Assembly: GCA_002687715.1 (NCBI GenBank)
Contig: NZBC01000033.1
Span: forward strand, 1 to 37,033
Source of the DNA: Planctomycetota bacterium
GTDB taxonomy: Bacteria; Planctomycetota; GCA-002687715
Length of the DNA: 37,033 nt
Direction: 5' to 3'
The translations under genes were made by a program, and so were the position numbers. Under the pieces are notes generated by a model. The model made no database searches and was not told where the DNA came from. It was given only the letters and a program-made list of their open reading frames with translations. Shown here piece by piece: positions 1 to 7,319 of this stretch; the stretch's first letter is position 1; every line of letters starts with the position of its first letter.

Positions 1-3
1 AAA

Positions 4-19
4 CTCCCGAGGACGGGAG
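4..19. terminator. Short perfect hairpin at the window edge
   Basis: CTCCCG, loop AGGA, CGGGAG forms a perfect 6-bp stem. No T-run follows on either strand. It could be the end of a gene lying outside the window or a chance hairpin. The rest of 1-190 holds no convincing gene on either strand. Confidence 0.25.
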
Positions 20-170
20 ACAGACGGTCGATTCGCTCACCGGGGAGTATTCAGTGGCCGCGACGGATTATTCGCGACCTGACGACACCGTCTGGTCCAG
101 AGCCGCCCGCGGGCTGCGGCCGCGAACCGGACGGACGGCGCCGACCGTCGGTCTCAAACGGCCGGGCATC

Positions 171-198
171 TTCCCTGCGTTCCTCCGCACAGTAGACT
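171..198 (+). promoter_or_regulatory. Possible promoter of the tRNA-Leu gene
   Basis: A TAGACT -10-like box at 193-198 lies 10 nt before the mature tRNA 5' end. A weak TTCCCT lies at 171-176 with a 16-nt spacer. The position fits a tRNA promoter, but the -35 match is poor, so this is tentative. Confidence 0.35.
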
Positions 199-208
199 GA
201 CCGCCCGC

Positions 209-293
209 GCCGGAGTGGCGGAATTGGCAGACGCGGCGGATTCAAAATCCGCTGGCCTTAACGGCCTTGAGGGTTCGAGTCCCTCCTCCGGTA
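209..293 (+). tRNA. tRNA-Leu, anticodon CAA
   Basis: The 85-nt sequence folds into a class II tRNA with a long variable arm. The acceptor stem pairs GCCGGAG (209-215) with CTCCGGT (286-292), with a G-U first pair and discriminator A at 293. The anticodon stem pairs GCGGA (236-240) with TCCGC (248-252) around loop TTCAAAA, giving anticodon CAA at 243-245, which reads UUG. The T arm is GAGGG, TTCGAGT, CCCTC (269-285). The variable arm contains the GGCC/GGCC pairing typical of tRNA-Leu. The 3' CCA is not encoded. Confidence 0.96.
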
Positions 294-310
294 TCGACCA
301 AGCCAGGCAC

Positions 311-325
311 CGGCGAGGTTCGCCG
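311..325 (+). terminator. Hairpin downstream of tRNA-Leu
   Basis: CGGCGA, loop GGT, TCGCCG is a perfect 6-bp stem starting 18 nt after the tRNA. No T-run follows, so it may be a processing or termination structure or chance. I see no gene between 294 and 549; the reading frames there have no credible start or family. Confidence 0.3.
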
Positions 326-549
326 CCTCGGGACCGCGCGATGGTCCTGCGGTGTCGCGATCGCTCCCACCACGCGATTCCGTCCGGCTGCCCCGGACCC
401 GTCGCTGCACGGCGGGGGCCGTGACCCGAGGTCGAACGACACCCCTGGCGGGCGCGCGCCTCGAGTCCGACGCGCTCGCCCGGGAGACGCGGGCCGCAGG
501 GGCGTCCAATCATCTCCTGACCCTCGAATCCGGAGGGAAGGCCAGATGG

Positions 550-792
550 TCAACCGGTCTTCTTGGTCTTCTTCTTGGTCTTCTTCTTCTTGGTCTTCTT
601 CTTCGACGAAGGCGTCGGCGAGTCATTGCCGCCGATGACGTTCCACTCGGACGAGAGCATCCACTGGGTCGTCTGATCCTCGAGCCAGCTGCGAATGGCG
701 CCCGCCTGGATCCGAATCGCCACCTCCTTCTTCATGCTCGCCTTGCTGATGGACCGCTTGAACGGTTCCTTCGTAATGACAGTCGCCGGCAT
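550..792 (-). CDS. Small basic protein with polylysine tail
   Basis: An 80-residue protein of unknown family. The start is supported by AAGGAG 6 nt before ATG, and the gene lies 21 nt downstream of the lipoprotein gene, so the two are probably co-transcribed. Residues 1-55 look folded (mixed charge, with a WLEDQTTQWML segment). The C-terminus is an extreme lysine tail, KKKTKKKKTKKKTKKTG, after a Ser/Pro linker. Such tails bind nucleic acid or other polyanions in H1-like and HU-fusion proteins, but no such domain is visible here, so a nucleic-acid role is only inferred. The tail is encoded by a near-perfect AAG/ACC repeat that could slip. The real-gene call rests on the ribosome site and the operon position. 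Confidence 0.72.
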   Translation of the reverse strand: MPATVITKEPFKRSISKASMKKEVAIRIQAGAIRSWLEDQTTQWMLSSEWNVIGGNDSPTPSSKKKTKKKKTKKKTKKTG

Positions 793-813
793 GTCTTTCT
801 CCTTGGTGGTCGG

Positions 814-1737
814 TCACTGGTCGAGGAGGGCCGCTTCCATCTTCTTCACGTCTGCGAGGTCTTTCCTCAAGGCGATGACCATCTTGAGAATCGCCTTGGC
901 GGCGGCCCCATCCGTGAATCGAGTGGCCTCGGGGTCCCGGGCGGCAATGGCGGCCTTCAGGGGCCCGTCGATCCCGATCGGGAGATTCTGGATCACGGAG
1001 ATCGCCTTGGCGTCATCCAGTTGGTCCACGCGGTCGAGAAGCACCTGCGTCCGGCTCTGGGTGTCGATGACGGCCTGCCCCCGCAGCTCGAAGACGACCT
1101 CCATCTTCGCCTCCGCAGCCTTCGCCTTCTGGCCCGAGGTCTCCGTGATGTCGATGAGCGCACCGGGGATGGTCCCGGCGGTGTAGTAGTCCTCGATGTC
1201 GATCAGCCCCTCGTGCAGCGAATAGCTGGCCAGATTGGTCCCCATCCGGGTGCGCAGGCTCACCAGCACCTCCTTGCGGCGTGAGGTCATCTTGGCGAGT
1301 ACGGCCGGCATCGCCTCGTCGAAGAACGCGTGCTTGTCGAAGGTCGCCTTGCCACCCTGGAGCCCGGTCGCGATGGCATGGAGGATGGCCTTCGTGCTCG
1401 ACCCGCCCACGAAGGTCCCCGCGGCATTGATCCCCAGGACCGCCCACTCGATGCCGATGTTGAGCCGGAGGCCCTGCCGGTGCAGATCCTGGCGGAACGC
1501 ATTGAAGTGGATGTCGATGGCCCGGATGCGGCCGTTGAGGATCTCGTTGCGTTTCGCCGCGTCCGGTCCCGTGTCGTAGTAGTTCTCCTTGATCCACTTC
1601 GGACTGTAGTAGTTGCCCAACGCCGCGAGCTCGGTCGGAGCGTCATGAGACGAATCCGGATAGCCGTCGAGCGCGGCCTGACAGCCGCAGAGAACCAGAG
1701 CGGCCAGTGCGAGAGCGGCAGCCTGCCTGTAGGACAT
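814..1737 (-). CDS. Predicted lipoprotein of unknown function
   Basis: A 307-residue protein with a lipoprotein signal peptide: a basic MSYRQ start, a hydrophobic Ala/Leu core, and lipobox LCGC with the acylated Cys at about residue 19. The mature part is mostly helical and soluble, with alternating Ala-rich and charged segments and a glycine patch (GTFVGGSSTKAILHAIATG) near residues 110-130 that may pack on a membrane. No family is recognised. The start is supported by GGAGG 7 nt before ATG. A sigma70-like promoter and a palindrome lie upstream, and the polylysine-tail gene follows 21 nt downstream. The two may form one envelope-associated unit. Confidence 0.85.
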   Translation of the reverse strand: MSYRQAAALALAALVLCGCQAALDGYPDSSHDAPTELAALGNYYSPKWIKENYYDTGPDAAKRNEILNGRIRAIDIHFNAFRQDLHRQGLRLNIGIEWAVLGINAAGTFVGGSSTKAILHAIATGLQGGKATFDKHAFFDEAMPAVLAKMTSRRKEVLVSLRTRMGTNLASYSLHEGLIDIEDYYTAGTIPGALIDITETSGQKAKAAEAKMEVVFELRGQAVIDTQSRTQVLLDRVDQLDDAKAISVIQNLPIGIDGPLKAAIAARDPEATRFTDGAAAKAILKMVIALRKDLADVKKMEAALLDQ

Positions 1738-1785
1738 TCGACATCCTCCATCCCTTGTCGACGCGCGTCCCCCGCGATCACGCCA

Positions 1786-1800
1786 TAACGATGGTCGTTA
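1786..1800. promoter_or_regulatory. Operator-like dyad in lipoprotein gene leader
   Basis: TAACGA, TGG, TCGTTA is a perfect 6-bp inverted repeat with a 3-nt spacer. It sits just downstream of the start point predicted from the minus-strand promoter at 1824-1852. It could be a repressor site or a leader hairpin. Confidence 0.4.
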
Positions 1801-1823
1801 CTCTTCGCGGAACCGGACGGATG

Positions 1824-1852
1824 ACCCTACATTCTGAATAGCGCAGGGTCAA
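1824..1852 (-). promoter_or_regulatory. Sigma70-like promoter of the lipoprotein operon
   Basis: On the minus strand TTGACC (1847-1852) and TAGGGT (1824-1829) are separated by exactly 17 nt, about 90 nt before the lipoprotein start codon. The -35 box matches 5 of 6 consensus bases. Confidence 0.5.
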
Positions 1853-1906
1853 TCGACCGGTGATTCGCATCGGGCGGTATTGTCCGGACCGCCCCTCGTG
1901 GGATTA

Positions 1907-1921
1907 ACGCCATTGGCGCCT
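1907..1921 (-). terminator. Weak terminator-like hairpin
   Basis: On the minus strand GGCGCC, AAT, GGCGTT can form six pairs (two G-T) followed by AAT, about 20 nt after the stop of the prenyltransferase-repeat protein gene. The T-run is weak. Confidence 0.25.
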
Positions 1922-1941
1922 CTCCCCCGCCGCCTTTCTCT

Positions 1942-4152
1942 CTACCGCTCCTCGCTCAGCGCATTAGCTATTACCAGCAGCGCCATCGCCGTCCCGTAGC
2001 TCTTGCCCATCTCATGGCTGTCCATGAACAGGCCGTCGATCTCGGGGTAGTGGCGGACGCGCTCCACGAGGCGGGCGTGGGTCTCGGCCTGCAACGCGGG
2101 GTCGAGATGATCGACGGCCTCGCTCGTGTGATAGAGGGTGTGGAAGAACATGAAGCCCGCGATCTGACCATCGGAGTGGAAGTCCGTGCGGCGGACGCCC
2201 TCGATGCGGTCGTAGTGCTTCCAGAAGTTGGCGAACGAGGCGCGGACACGCTCGGGCGAGCTCTTTCCGAGGGCGTGGAGAGCGGCCTCGCAGAGCGCGG
2301 TGCGGGTGCTGGCGTTCTGGAGGTTCTTCGCGCCCCCGCGGCGGGAGCCGGCCGTGCCGCCGTAGGAGAAGGAGCCGTCCTCGCGACGAGCAGCCGTGAT
2401 CGCTGACGCCGCCTGGTCGAGGACCTTCTGGTCGATGGGGACGCCGCGGTCCTTGGCGGCGAGCAGCCCCTGGACCATGACGGCGGTGCAGAACGCGTTC
2501 GAGTACTCGTGGGCCCAGAAACCCGCCTCGCGCTGCCGCTCCGCGGCGTCCCCCACGATGCTGCGCATCGACCGGCGGGTTGCGCGACGTTTGGACTCGA
2601 TACCTTGCGCGTCGTGGCGGTGCGCGAGATAGAGCAGGCGATACGCGTCGGCGTATACGTCCTCGTTGTGACCCCGATTGATCCGACTCGCATCCATGAG
2701 ATAGCGATCGCCACGGGCGAGCGCATCATCAATGGCCTCGGCCAACTCCGGGACCCGGGCGCGATGGCGCTGGAGTGCCTGGAGCGCCAGCGCCGACACC
2801 GCCACCCAGACGTTGGGAGTGATGCGCTTGTCCGGACAGTACGCGTAGCGCGCGTCGTTCCATCCGCCGTCCGCTCGCTGTTGGGCCAGGAGGTGGCGGA
2901 CGCCGCGTTTGACGAGCTCGGACACTGTCGGCAGCTTCCCCGGCCAGGTCGTGTCGGCCGGGAGCGCCCCTCCGACCGGCGACGCCGACGGAAGCCACTG
3001 CAGACGTTCATGCCCGAAGAACGCTGCTCCCAGCGGGCGCGCGTCGTCGACGCCGAGCAGCAGATTGACGCGGGCGCGGCGCGCGAACGGGTCTTTCGGA
3101 TGGCGCTGGATGATCTCGTGGAAGCGCCGCAGCGCGCCCGTCTCGTCGCCAGCGTGCAGGCGGATGAGCGCGAGCAGGTAGCCTGCCTCCGCGCGTCGCG
3201 TTCCGACCCGGGCATCGAACACGGATCGGAGAACCTTCACGGCGTCATCGAACCGGCCCTCCCGCACGAAGACCAACCCGCGTTCCGCCGCGACGTCACC
3301 TTGGCGACGGGTGCGGACGCGAGTGGCGAGACCGCTCGGTGCCCGCCGCGGACGCCCTCGCCCGCGGCCTCCCTGTCCGGTGCGGAGCTTGGCGTCGGCA
3401 GCCGCGAGCAGCTTCAGAGCCCCGTCCGCGTCCCGCAACCTGCGCTTCAGCAGCGCCTTGCGATACAGGATGTCGGCCGACGGGTCGGAATCTGCCTCGA
3501 GCAGCGCCAGCGCGCTCGCCCACTCGCCGCGGTCCATCGCCTGCCCGACGTCTTTCGTCTCGAGAGGCCCCTGGACCTTCTCCAGCACGCCGCGGAGGAC
3601 GTCCGCGAACCACGCCGCGTCGAACGTCCGCACGTTGGCGACGACGTGCGCCACCTTCCCGTCGGGCTTCAGCACGACGATCGCCGGCTCGAGGAACTTC
3701 AGCGGGCGGAGACCGAATCGCTCGCACAGCGACTCATCGCACACCATGCGTACCGGCACGAACGACGCCGTCACGATCCGCTCCACGTCAGGATCGCTCC
3801 AGACGACCTGGCGCATGTAGATGTCGAGCACGGGCGCCCGGATGAGCTGCCGACCCCGCTTGGTCGACTCGACCACCTTGTAGACGTACCAGAGCACCGG
3901 ACGTCCGGACTCCCGCGCCTGCTCGAGCGCGCGATCGAGGATCGCCCCCCGGTCCGTGGCCTTCTCCTCGCCCGTCAACCGGGTCTTGAACCGCCTCTGG
4001 TCCAGGAACTCCGCACCGTCCTCGATCCAGGAAATCGACTCCAACCGCAGGTCCCGGGCCGGGTGGGGCGCCTGATCGGGCTGGGAGCGAACGAGGGTGA
4101 CCAGCAGGAGAGTCAGCAGGCCCGGCAGCAAAACGAAGCGGCAGCGCGGCAT
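1942..4152 (-). CDS. Exported thioredoxin-fold/TPR/prenyltransferase-repeat protein
   Basis: A 736-residue multidomain exported protein. The ATG at 4152 is chosen over one 45 nt upstream because it has AGGAGG just before it and begins a signal peptide (MPRCRFVLLPGLLTLLLVTL). Residues about 45-195 resemble a thioredoxin-like domain (PVLWYVYK, then a VVLKPDGKVAHVV strand) but lack a CxxC pair, so redox activity is unlikely. Residues about 205-385 are TPR-like (RGLVFVREGRFDDAVKVLR). Residues about 415-730 are the alpha-alpha barrel repeats of the prenyltransferase/squalene-oxidase type (LLAQQRADGGW, EDGSFSYGG). The substrate is unknown. Exported proteins that combine such repeats with TPRs are frequent in planctomycetes. 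It follows the HIT gene by 50 nt. Confidence 0.85.
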   Translation of the reverse strand: MPRCRFVLLPGLLTLLLVTLVRSQPDQAPHPARDLRLESISWIEDGAEFLDQRRFKTRLTGEEKATDRGAILDRALEQARESGRPVLWYVYKVVESTKRGRQLIRAPVLDIYMRQVVWSDPDVERIVTASFVPVRMVCDESLCERFGLRPLKFLEPAIVVLKPDGKVAHVVANVRTFDAAWFADVLRGVLEKVQGPLETKDVGQAMDRGEWASALALLEADSDPSADILYRKALLKRRLRDADGALKLLAAADAKLRTGQGGRGRGRPRRAPSGLATRVRTRRQGDVAAERGLVFVREGRFDDAVKVLRSVFDARVGTRRAEAGYLLALIRLHAGDETGALRRFHEIIQRHPKDPFARRARVNLLLGVDDARPLGAAFFGHERLQWLPSASPVGGALPADTTWPGKLPTVSELVKRGVRHLLAQQRADGGWNDARYAYCPDKRITPNVWVAVSALALQALQRHRARVPELAEAIDDALARGDRYLMDASRINRGHNEDVYADAYRLLYLAHRHDAQGIESKRRATRRSMRSIVGDAAERQREAGFWAHEYSNAFCTAVMVQGLLAAKDRGVPIDQKVLDQAASAITAARREDGSFSYGGTAGSRRGGAKNLQNASTRTALCEAALHALGKSSPERVRASFANFWKHYDRIEGVRRTDFHSDGQIAGFMFFHTLYHTSEAVDHLDPALQAETHARLVERVRHYPEIDGLFMDSHEMGKSYGTAMALLVIANALSEER

Positions 4153-4179
4153 GGGGAGCTCCTCCTCGGAGCGGGGTTC

Positions 4180-4198
4180 GGTGGGGGTTGACCCCACC
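4180..4198 (-). terminator. GC-rich hairpin between HIT gene and next gene
   Basis: GGTGGGG, five-nt loop, CCCCACC forms a perfect 7-bp stem beginning 4 nt after the HIT stop codon and ending about 27 nt before the next start codon. No T-run follows. It may attenuate or protect the mRNA between the two genes. Confidence 0.45.
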
Positions 4199-4202
4199 CA
4201 GC

Positions 4203-4550
4203 CTATCCCGGTGGCCAGGAGAACGGGCGCCCGCCCAGGACGTGGAGGTGAAGGTGGAAGACGCTCTGGCCGGCCCCCTCCCCGCTGTTGGTCACGACCC
4301 GAAAGGCGTCGGCGACCCCCTCCTGCACGGCCACCTTGCCCGCCACGAGCATCAGGTGGCCCAGGAGGTCCCGGTGAGCGTCCTCCGCCACCCCGACGTT
4401 GGCGATCGGTTCTTTCGGGATCACCAGGACGTGCACGGGCGCCTGAGGGGCGAGGTCGCGAAACGCGAGGGCGAGGTCGTCCTCGTAGACCACATCCGCC
4501 GGAATCTCCTTGCGGATGATCTTGGCGAACAGGGTCTCCTCAGGTGCCAC
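4203..4550 (-). CDS. HIT-family nucleotide hydrolase/transferase
   Basis: A histidine-triad protein of about 115 residues. It carries the N-terminal FAKIIRKEIPADVVYEDD segment and the C-terminal active-site triad HLHLHVLGG, in which the central His forms the nucleotidyl intermediate. Bacterial HIT proteins hydrolyse purine nucleoside phosphoramidates and related adenylated compounds in the cytoplasm. The proposed GTG start at 4550 has GGAGG 6 nt upstream; a GTG at 4571 is possible but has a poorer site. The 3' end of the Trm112-like gene overlaps or touches this start, so translation is probably coupled. Confidence 0.93.
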   Translation of the reverse strand: MAPEETLFAKIIRKEIPADVVYEDDLALAFRDLAPQAPVHVLVIPKEPIANVGVAEDAHRDLLGHLMLVAGKVAVQEGVADAFRVVTNSGEGAGQSVFHLHLHVLGGRPFSWPPG

Positions 4551-4785
4551 CAGACCCCTCCGGACCGCCACCGGGGACCACCCCGTGCGTCTTCATCACC
4601 GCGATCCACGCCTCCTCCTCCATGACCTCCGCGTCTTCGATGATCATGTTCGGGATGTCATCTTGGACCTGGTACCGGCGCCGGGTCGCCGGGGCGGTGC
4701 TGACGAGCCACTCCCCGTCGACCACAAGAGGCGCATGGCTGTCCGGACAGCGGAGGATTTCCAGAAGCTCGGGGTCAATGGGCAT
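4540..4785 (-). CDS. Trm112/UPF0434-like small protein
   Basis: An 81-residue protein resembling the Trm112/YcaR family, small zinc-ribbon-like proteins that in other organisms activate methyltransferases. The recognisable core is PELLEILRCPDSHAPL, followed by RRRYQVQDDIPNMIIEDAE, matching the family's IxDGIPxMI block. The family's Cys pairs are mostly gone, with only one Cys left, so zinc binding is doubtful. ATG at 4785 is chosen because CGGAG lies 6-7 nt before it; an ATG 30 nt upstream lacks this. It is the first gene of a three-gene run. Confidence 0.8.
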   Translation of the reverse strand: MPIDPELLEILRCPDSHAPLVVDGEWLVSTAPATRRRYQVQDDIPNMIIEDAEVMEEEAWIAVMKTHGVVPGGGPEGSGGT

Positions 4786-4804
4786 GCGAATCTCCGAGAG
4801 CCAC

Positions 4805-4833
4805 ACACTAGCCACGGAAACGGACGGGGTAAA
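4805..4833 (-). promoter_or_regulatory. Possible promoter of the Trm112-HIT operon
   Basis: On the minus strand TTTACC (4828-4833) and TAGTGT (4805-4810) are 17 nt apart, placing the start point about 12 nt before the Trm112-like ATG and just ahead of its ribosome site. Confidence 0.4.
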
Positions 4834-4997
4834 GAGAGTTCCAGACGCCTTGGAGGCTCCCTCACCGCGCCCTCATTCAGGTCTGATCGTGACCATGGAT
4901 GCCCCCGATTCGAGTGTTAGGATGCGCCCTCCGAGCGAAGAAACGGGGGGTTTTTCTTCCTCCTAAACTCTGTCCCACACGCGTGCTGCGGAGAACC

Positions 4998-7253
4998 ATG
5001 CCCGCTCCCGTATCGACCCGTGCCCAGCAGTTTCGCGAGCTTGTCGAACGTGGCGAGCTCCAAGGTTTCGAAGACCTCTGGATGGAAACGCTCGACGTCG
5101 CTCCGGCTGACGTCCAAGCGTTCCTGGCCGGAATCGACGCTTTGGAATCCCAGGGTCTGTTCGACAAGGTGGGGCTCTATCTGTCCATGCTCACCCCCGT
5201 TCTGCTCGAACGGGAGCTGTGGTCCGAGGCTCTTCAAGCCCTCCGCAAGATGGCTGCCATCGCACCTCGCGAGCGCGGACTCCGCCACGGTCTCCTGACC
5301 GCGTACCGGAGTCTGTACGCCGACAAAGCCAATCTGGAGGCTCTACTCGAACTCGCCGGGGTCACCGAAGGCAAGGACCTGAAAGAAGGGGTCGAGAAGA
5401 TCGACACATTCCTGGGGTTCACGGTCGGCCGCTACCTCTTCCATCCGGGCGGCTGGTTCGCCGGCCGGGTCACGGAGGTCGATGCGGAAGAGGCCTCTGT
5501 GGTCATCGATTTCATGGAAAAGCGGGGACACCGCATGTCCATGGAGATGGCGGCCAAGAAGACGGAGTTCATCGCCGACACGGACATTCGTGCGATGAAA
5601 CTCGACCGTCTCGACGAGCTCAAGACCCTCGTGGAGGAGGATCCGGTCGAGCTGATCCGGTGTGCGTTGAGGAGCCGCCGCAACAAATGCGTGCTGCGCG
5701 ACCTCCGCGACCGCATCACCTCCGAGCCCGACGTGATCATCACGACCAAGGTCTGGTCTCGCTGGTGGCAGAAGACCCGCACCAAGGTCAAGTCTGCCGA
5801 CGACATCACCATCACTCCGGGTGCGAATCCGACGCTCGAGCTGGGCGAGAAGTCTGGTGGCTACGCTGAGGCATGCCTCCGCGACCTGCGGCACATCGCG
5901 ACCGGTTCCCGGCGCGTCCGGTATTTCCGTGACCTCATGAAGGAGGCCGCGGCGCACGAAGACGGCGAGAAGGCCCTCACCGGGGTCGCCCAGTCATTGA
6001 TCGAAGAGTCGTCCGAACTCGAACACGGCCCGCAGATCTCCCTTGCGTTCCTGCTCGACGAAGCCAAGGGCAAGTGGCCGGTCATCTCCCCGCCGGACGA
6101 TCTCTCGCCGAGCGTGGTCGTCGCCGACCACGAGGCCACGCTCGCCGCACTCCCCTACATCCCCGTCGGCGCCCACCGGGTCGCGGCGGTCATCGAGATC
6201 CAGAAGCAGGGTGAGGTCGATTGGCTGGAATTCTGCTGTTCCGTCATCCTCGGCGGCGCCGCGGAGGCCTGCGACCACTGCCTGCACGAACTCGTGCGGG
6301 CCGGCGCGGCCGAGCAGACCGAGCGCACTCTCGCCGCCGTTCTCGAACGCTACCGCGACTACCCGCGAGCGTTCCTCTGGTACCTGCGCAATGCCCGCGT
6401 CGGCAAGCTGCCGGAGAGCGTTCGCCAGGAACGCATGTCGACGCTGCTCGAGAAGGCGCTCGTTCTCCACAGCCACCTCGACGTCGCTGGAATCGGCAAG
6501 GCCGCGGAATGCGAGGAGCGCATCCTCGGCAAGGACATCGGCAAGGTCTTCCCACTCCGCGACTTCGAGTTCATCCGCAACGCATTCGTGGAGGCGTCGG
6601 AGTCCGAAGCCCAGAACCTCGCGTCACTTCTGCGCAACAACCGCAGCCTTCAATCGGACCTGCGCGACCACATGCTCGCGAACATGTTCCGGGTCCGCCC
6701 GGAGGCGGCGAAGACCGAGATCGAGATCACCGATCCCCTGTTCGACCCGAACATCCTCTACACGACGGCACGGTCGCTCGAGGCCAAGAAGGCCGAGTAC
6801 GAGGACGTCGTCAATCGGCAGATTCCCGAGAACGCGGCCGAGATCGGCCGCGCCGCGTCGCACGGCGACCTCTCCGAGAACTCGGAGTGGACGGCCGCGC
6901 TCGAGAAGCAGGGTCAACTCACCCACGTCGCCGAGGAGCTCGGCGACGGCATCGGCAAGGCCCGCATCATCGACCGCAGCATGATGGACAGCCGCCAGAA
7001 GGTGACCCTCGGCTCGCGCGCTACCGTCACGGACGCCCACGGCGTTCGTCACGAATACACGGTGCTCGGCCCGTGGGACGTCGATAGCAATCGCGGGTTC
7101 ATCTCCTACCAATCGCCGCTCGGCAAGGCGCTCATCGGACACGGCACCGGCGAGAGCGTCTCCTTCGAAGTCCCGTCCGGCAAGCTCGAGTACTCGATCG
7201 TCCAGGTTCTCGACGGACTGGAAGAAGCCGAGCGGTCCGTGACGGTCGCCTGA
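4998..7253 (+). CDS. greA: Long GreA-type transcript cleavage factor
   Basis: A 751-residue protein whose last about 155 residues are a full GreA/GreB domain. It has the coiled coil with the catalytic tip GDLSENSEW (acidic residues near D624 and E627) and then the globular domain (GSRATVTD, YTVLGPWDVD, ISYQSPLGKALIGH). GreA stimulates cleavage of backtracked RNA in RNA polymerase. The first about 590 residues are mostly helical. They include a beta-rich segment around 155-190 (FHPGGWFAGRVTEVDAEEASVVIDF) resembling SH3/Tudor-like folds. Chlamydial GreA has a similar long extension. ATG at 4998 has GGAGA 5 nt upstream. Upstream in-frame codons give a less likely 33-residue extension. Confidence 0.92.
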   Translation: MPAPVSTRAQQFRELVERGELQGFEDLWMETLDVAPADVQAFLAGIDALESQGLFDKVGLYLSMLTPVLLERELWSEALQALRKMAAIAPRERGLRHGLLTAYRSLYADKANLEALLELAGVTEGKDLKEGVEKIDTFLGFTVGRYLFHPGGWFAGRVTEVDAEEASVVIDFMEKRGHRMSMEMAAKKTEFIADTDIRAMKLDRLDELKTLVEEDPVELIRCALRSRRNKCVLRDLRDRITSEPDVIITTKVWSRWWQKTRTKVKSADDITITPGANPTLELGEKSGGYAEACLRDLRHIATGSRRVRYFRDLMKEAAAHEDGEKALTGVAQSLIEESSELEHGPQISLAFLLDEAKGKWPVISPPDDLSPSVVVADHEATLAALPYIPVGAHRVAAVIEIQKQGEVDWLEFCCSVILGGAAEACDHCLHELVRAGAAEQTERTLAAVLERYRDYPRAFLWYLRNARVGKLPESVRQERMSTLLEKALVLHSHLDVAGIGKAAECEERILGKDIGKVFPLRDFEFIRNAFVEASESEAQNLASLLRNNRSLQSDLRDHMLANMFRVRPEAAKTEIEITDPLFDPNILYTTARSLEAKKAEYEDVVNRQIPENAAEIGRAASHGDLSENSEWTAALEKQGQLTHVAEELGDGIGKARIIDRSMMDSRQKVTLGSRATVTDAHGVRHEYTVLGPWDVDSNRGFISYQSPLGKALIGHGTGESVSFEVPSGKLEYSIVQVLDGLEEAERSVTVA

Positions 7254-7262
7254 CCCTCGCGA

Positions 7263-7274
7263 CGCATTCGTGCG
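7263..7274. terminator. UUCG-type hairpin between convergent genes
   Basis: CGCA, TTCG, TGCG makes a short stem with a very stable tetraloop in the 66-nt gap between the greA-like gene and the convergent helicase-partner gene. A looser GCGGC/GCCGC stem follows at about 7279-7296. It could act as a terminator, but no T-run is seen. Confidence 0.35.
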
Positions 7275-7319
7275 AACGCGGCCTGCGCTCACGCCGCCTC
7301 GTTGACCCGCCGGAATCTC

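Noticed and set aside
352..1284. 310-codon plus-strand frame over the lipoprotein operon
   Set aside because: Two minus-strand genes with good ribosome sites and a lipobox explain the region better; the frame has repetitive Leu/Arg composition.
2509..4191. 560-codon plus-strand frame opposite the prenyltransferase-repeat gene
   Set aside because: It is a GC-driven antisense frame: Arg-, Gln- and His-rich, no family, no ribosome site, and fully covered by a well-supported minus-strand gene.
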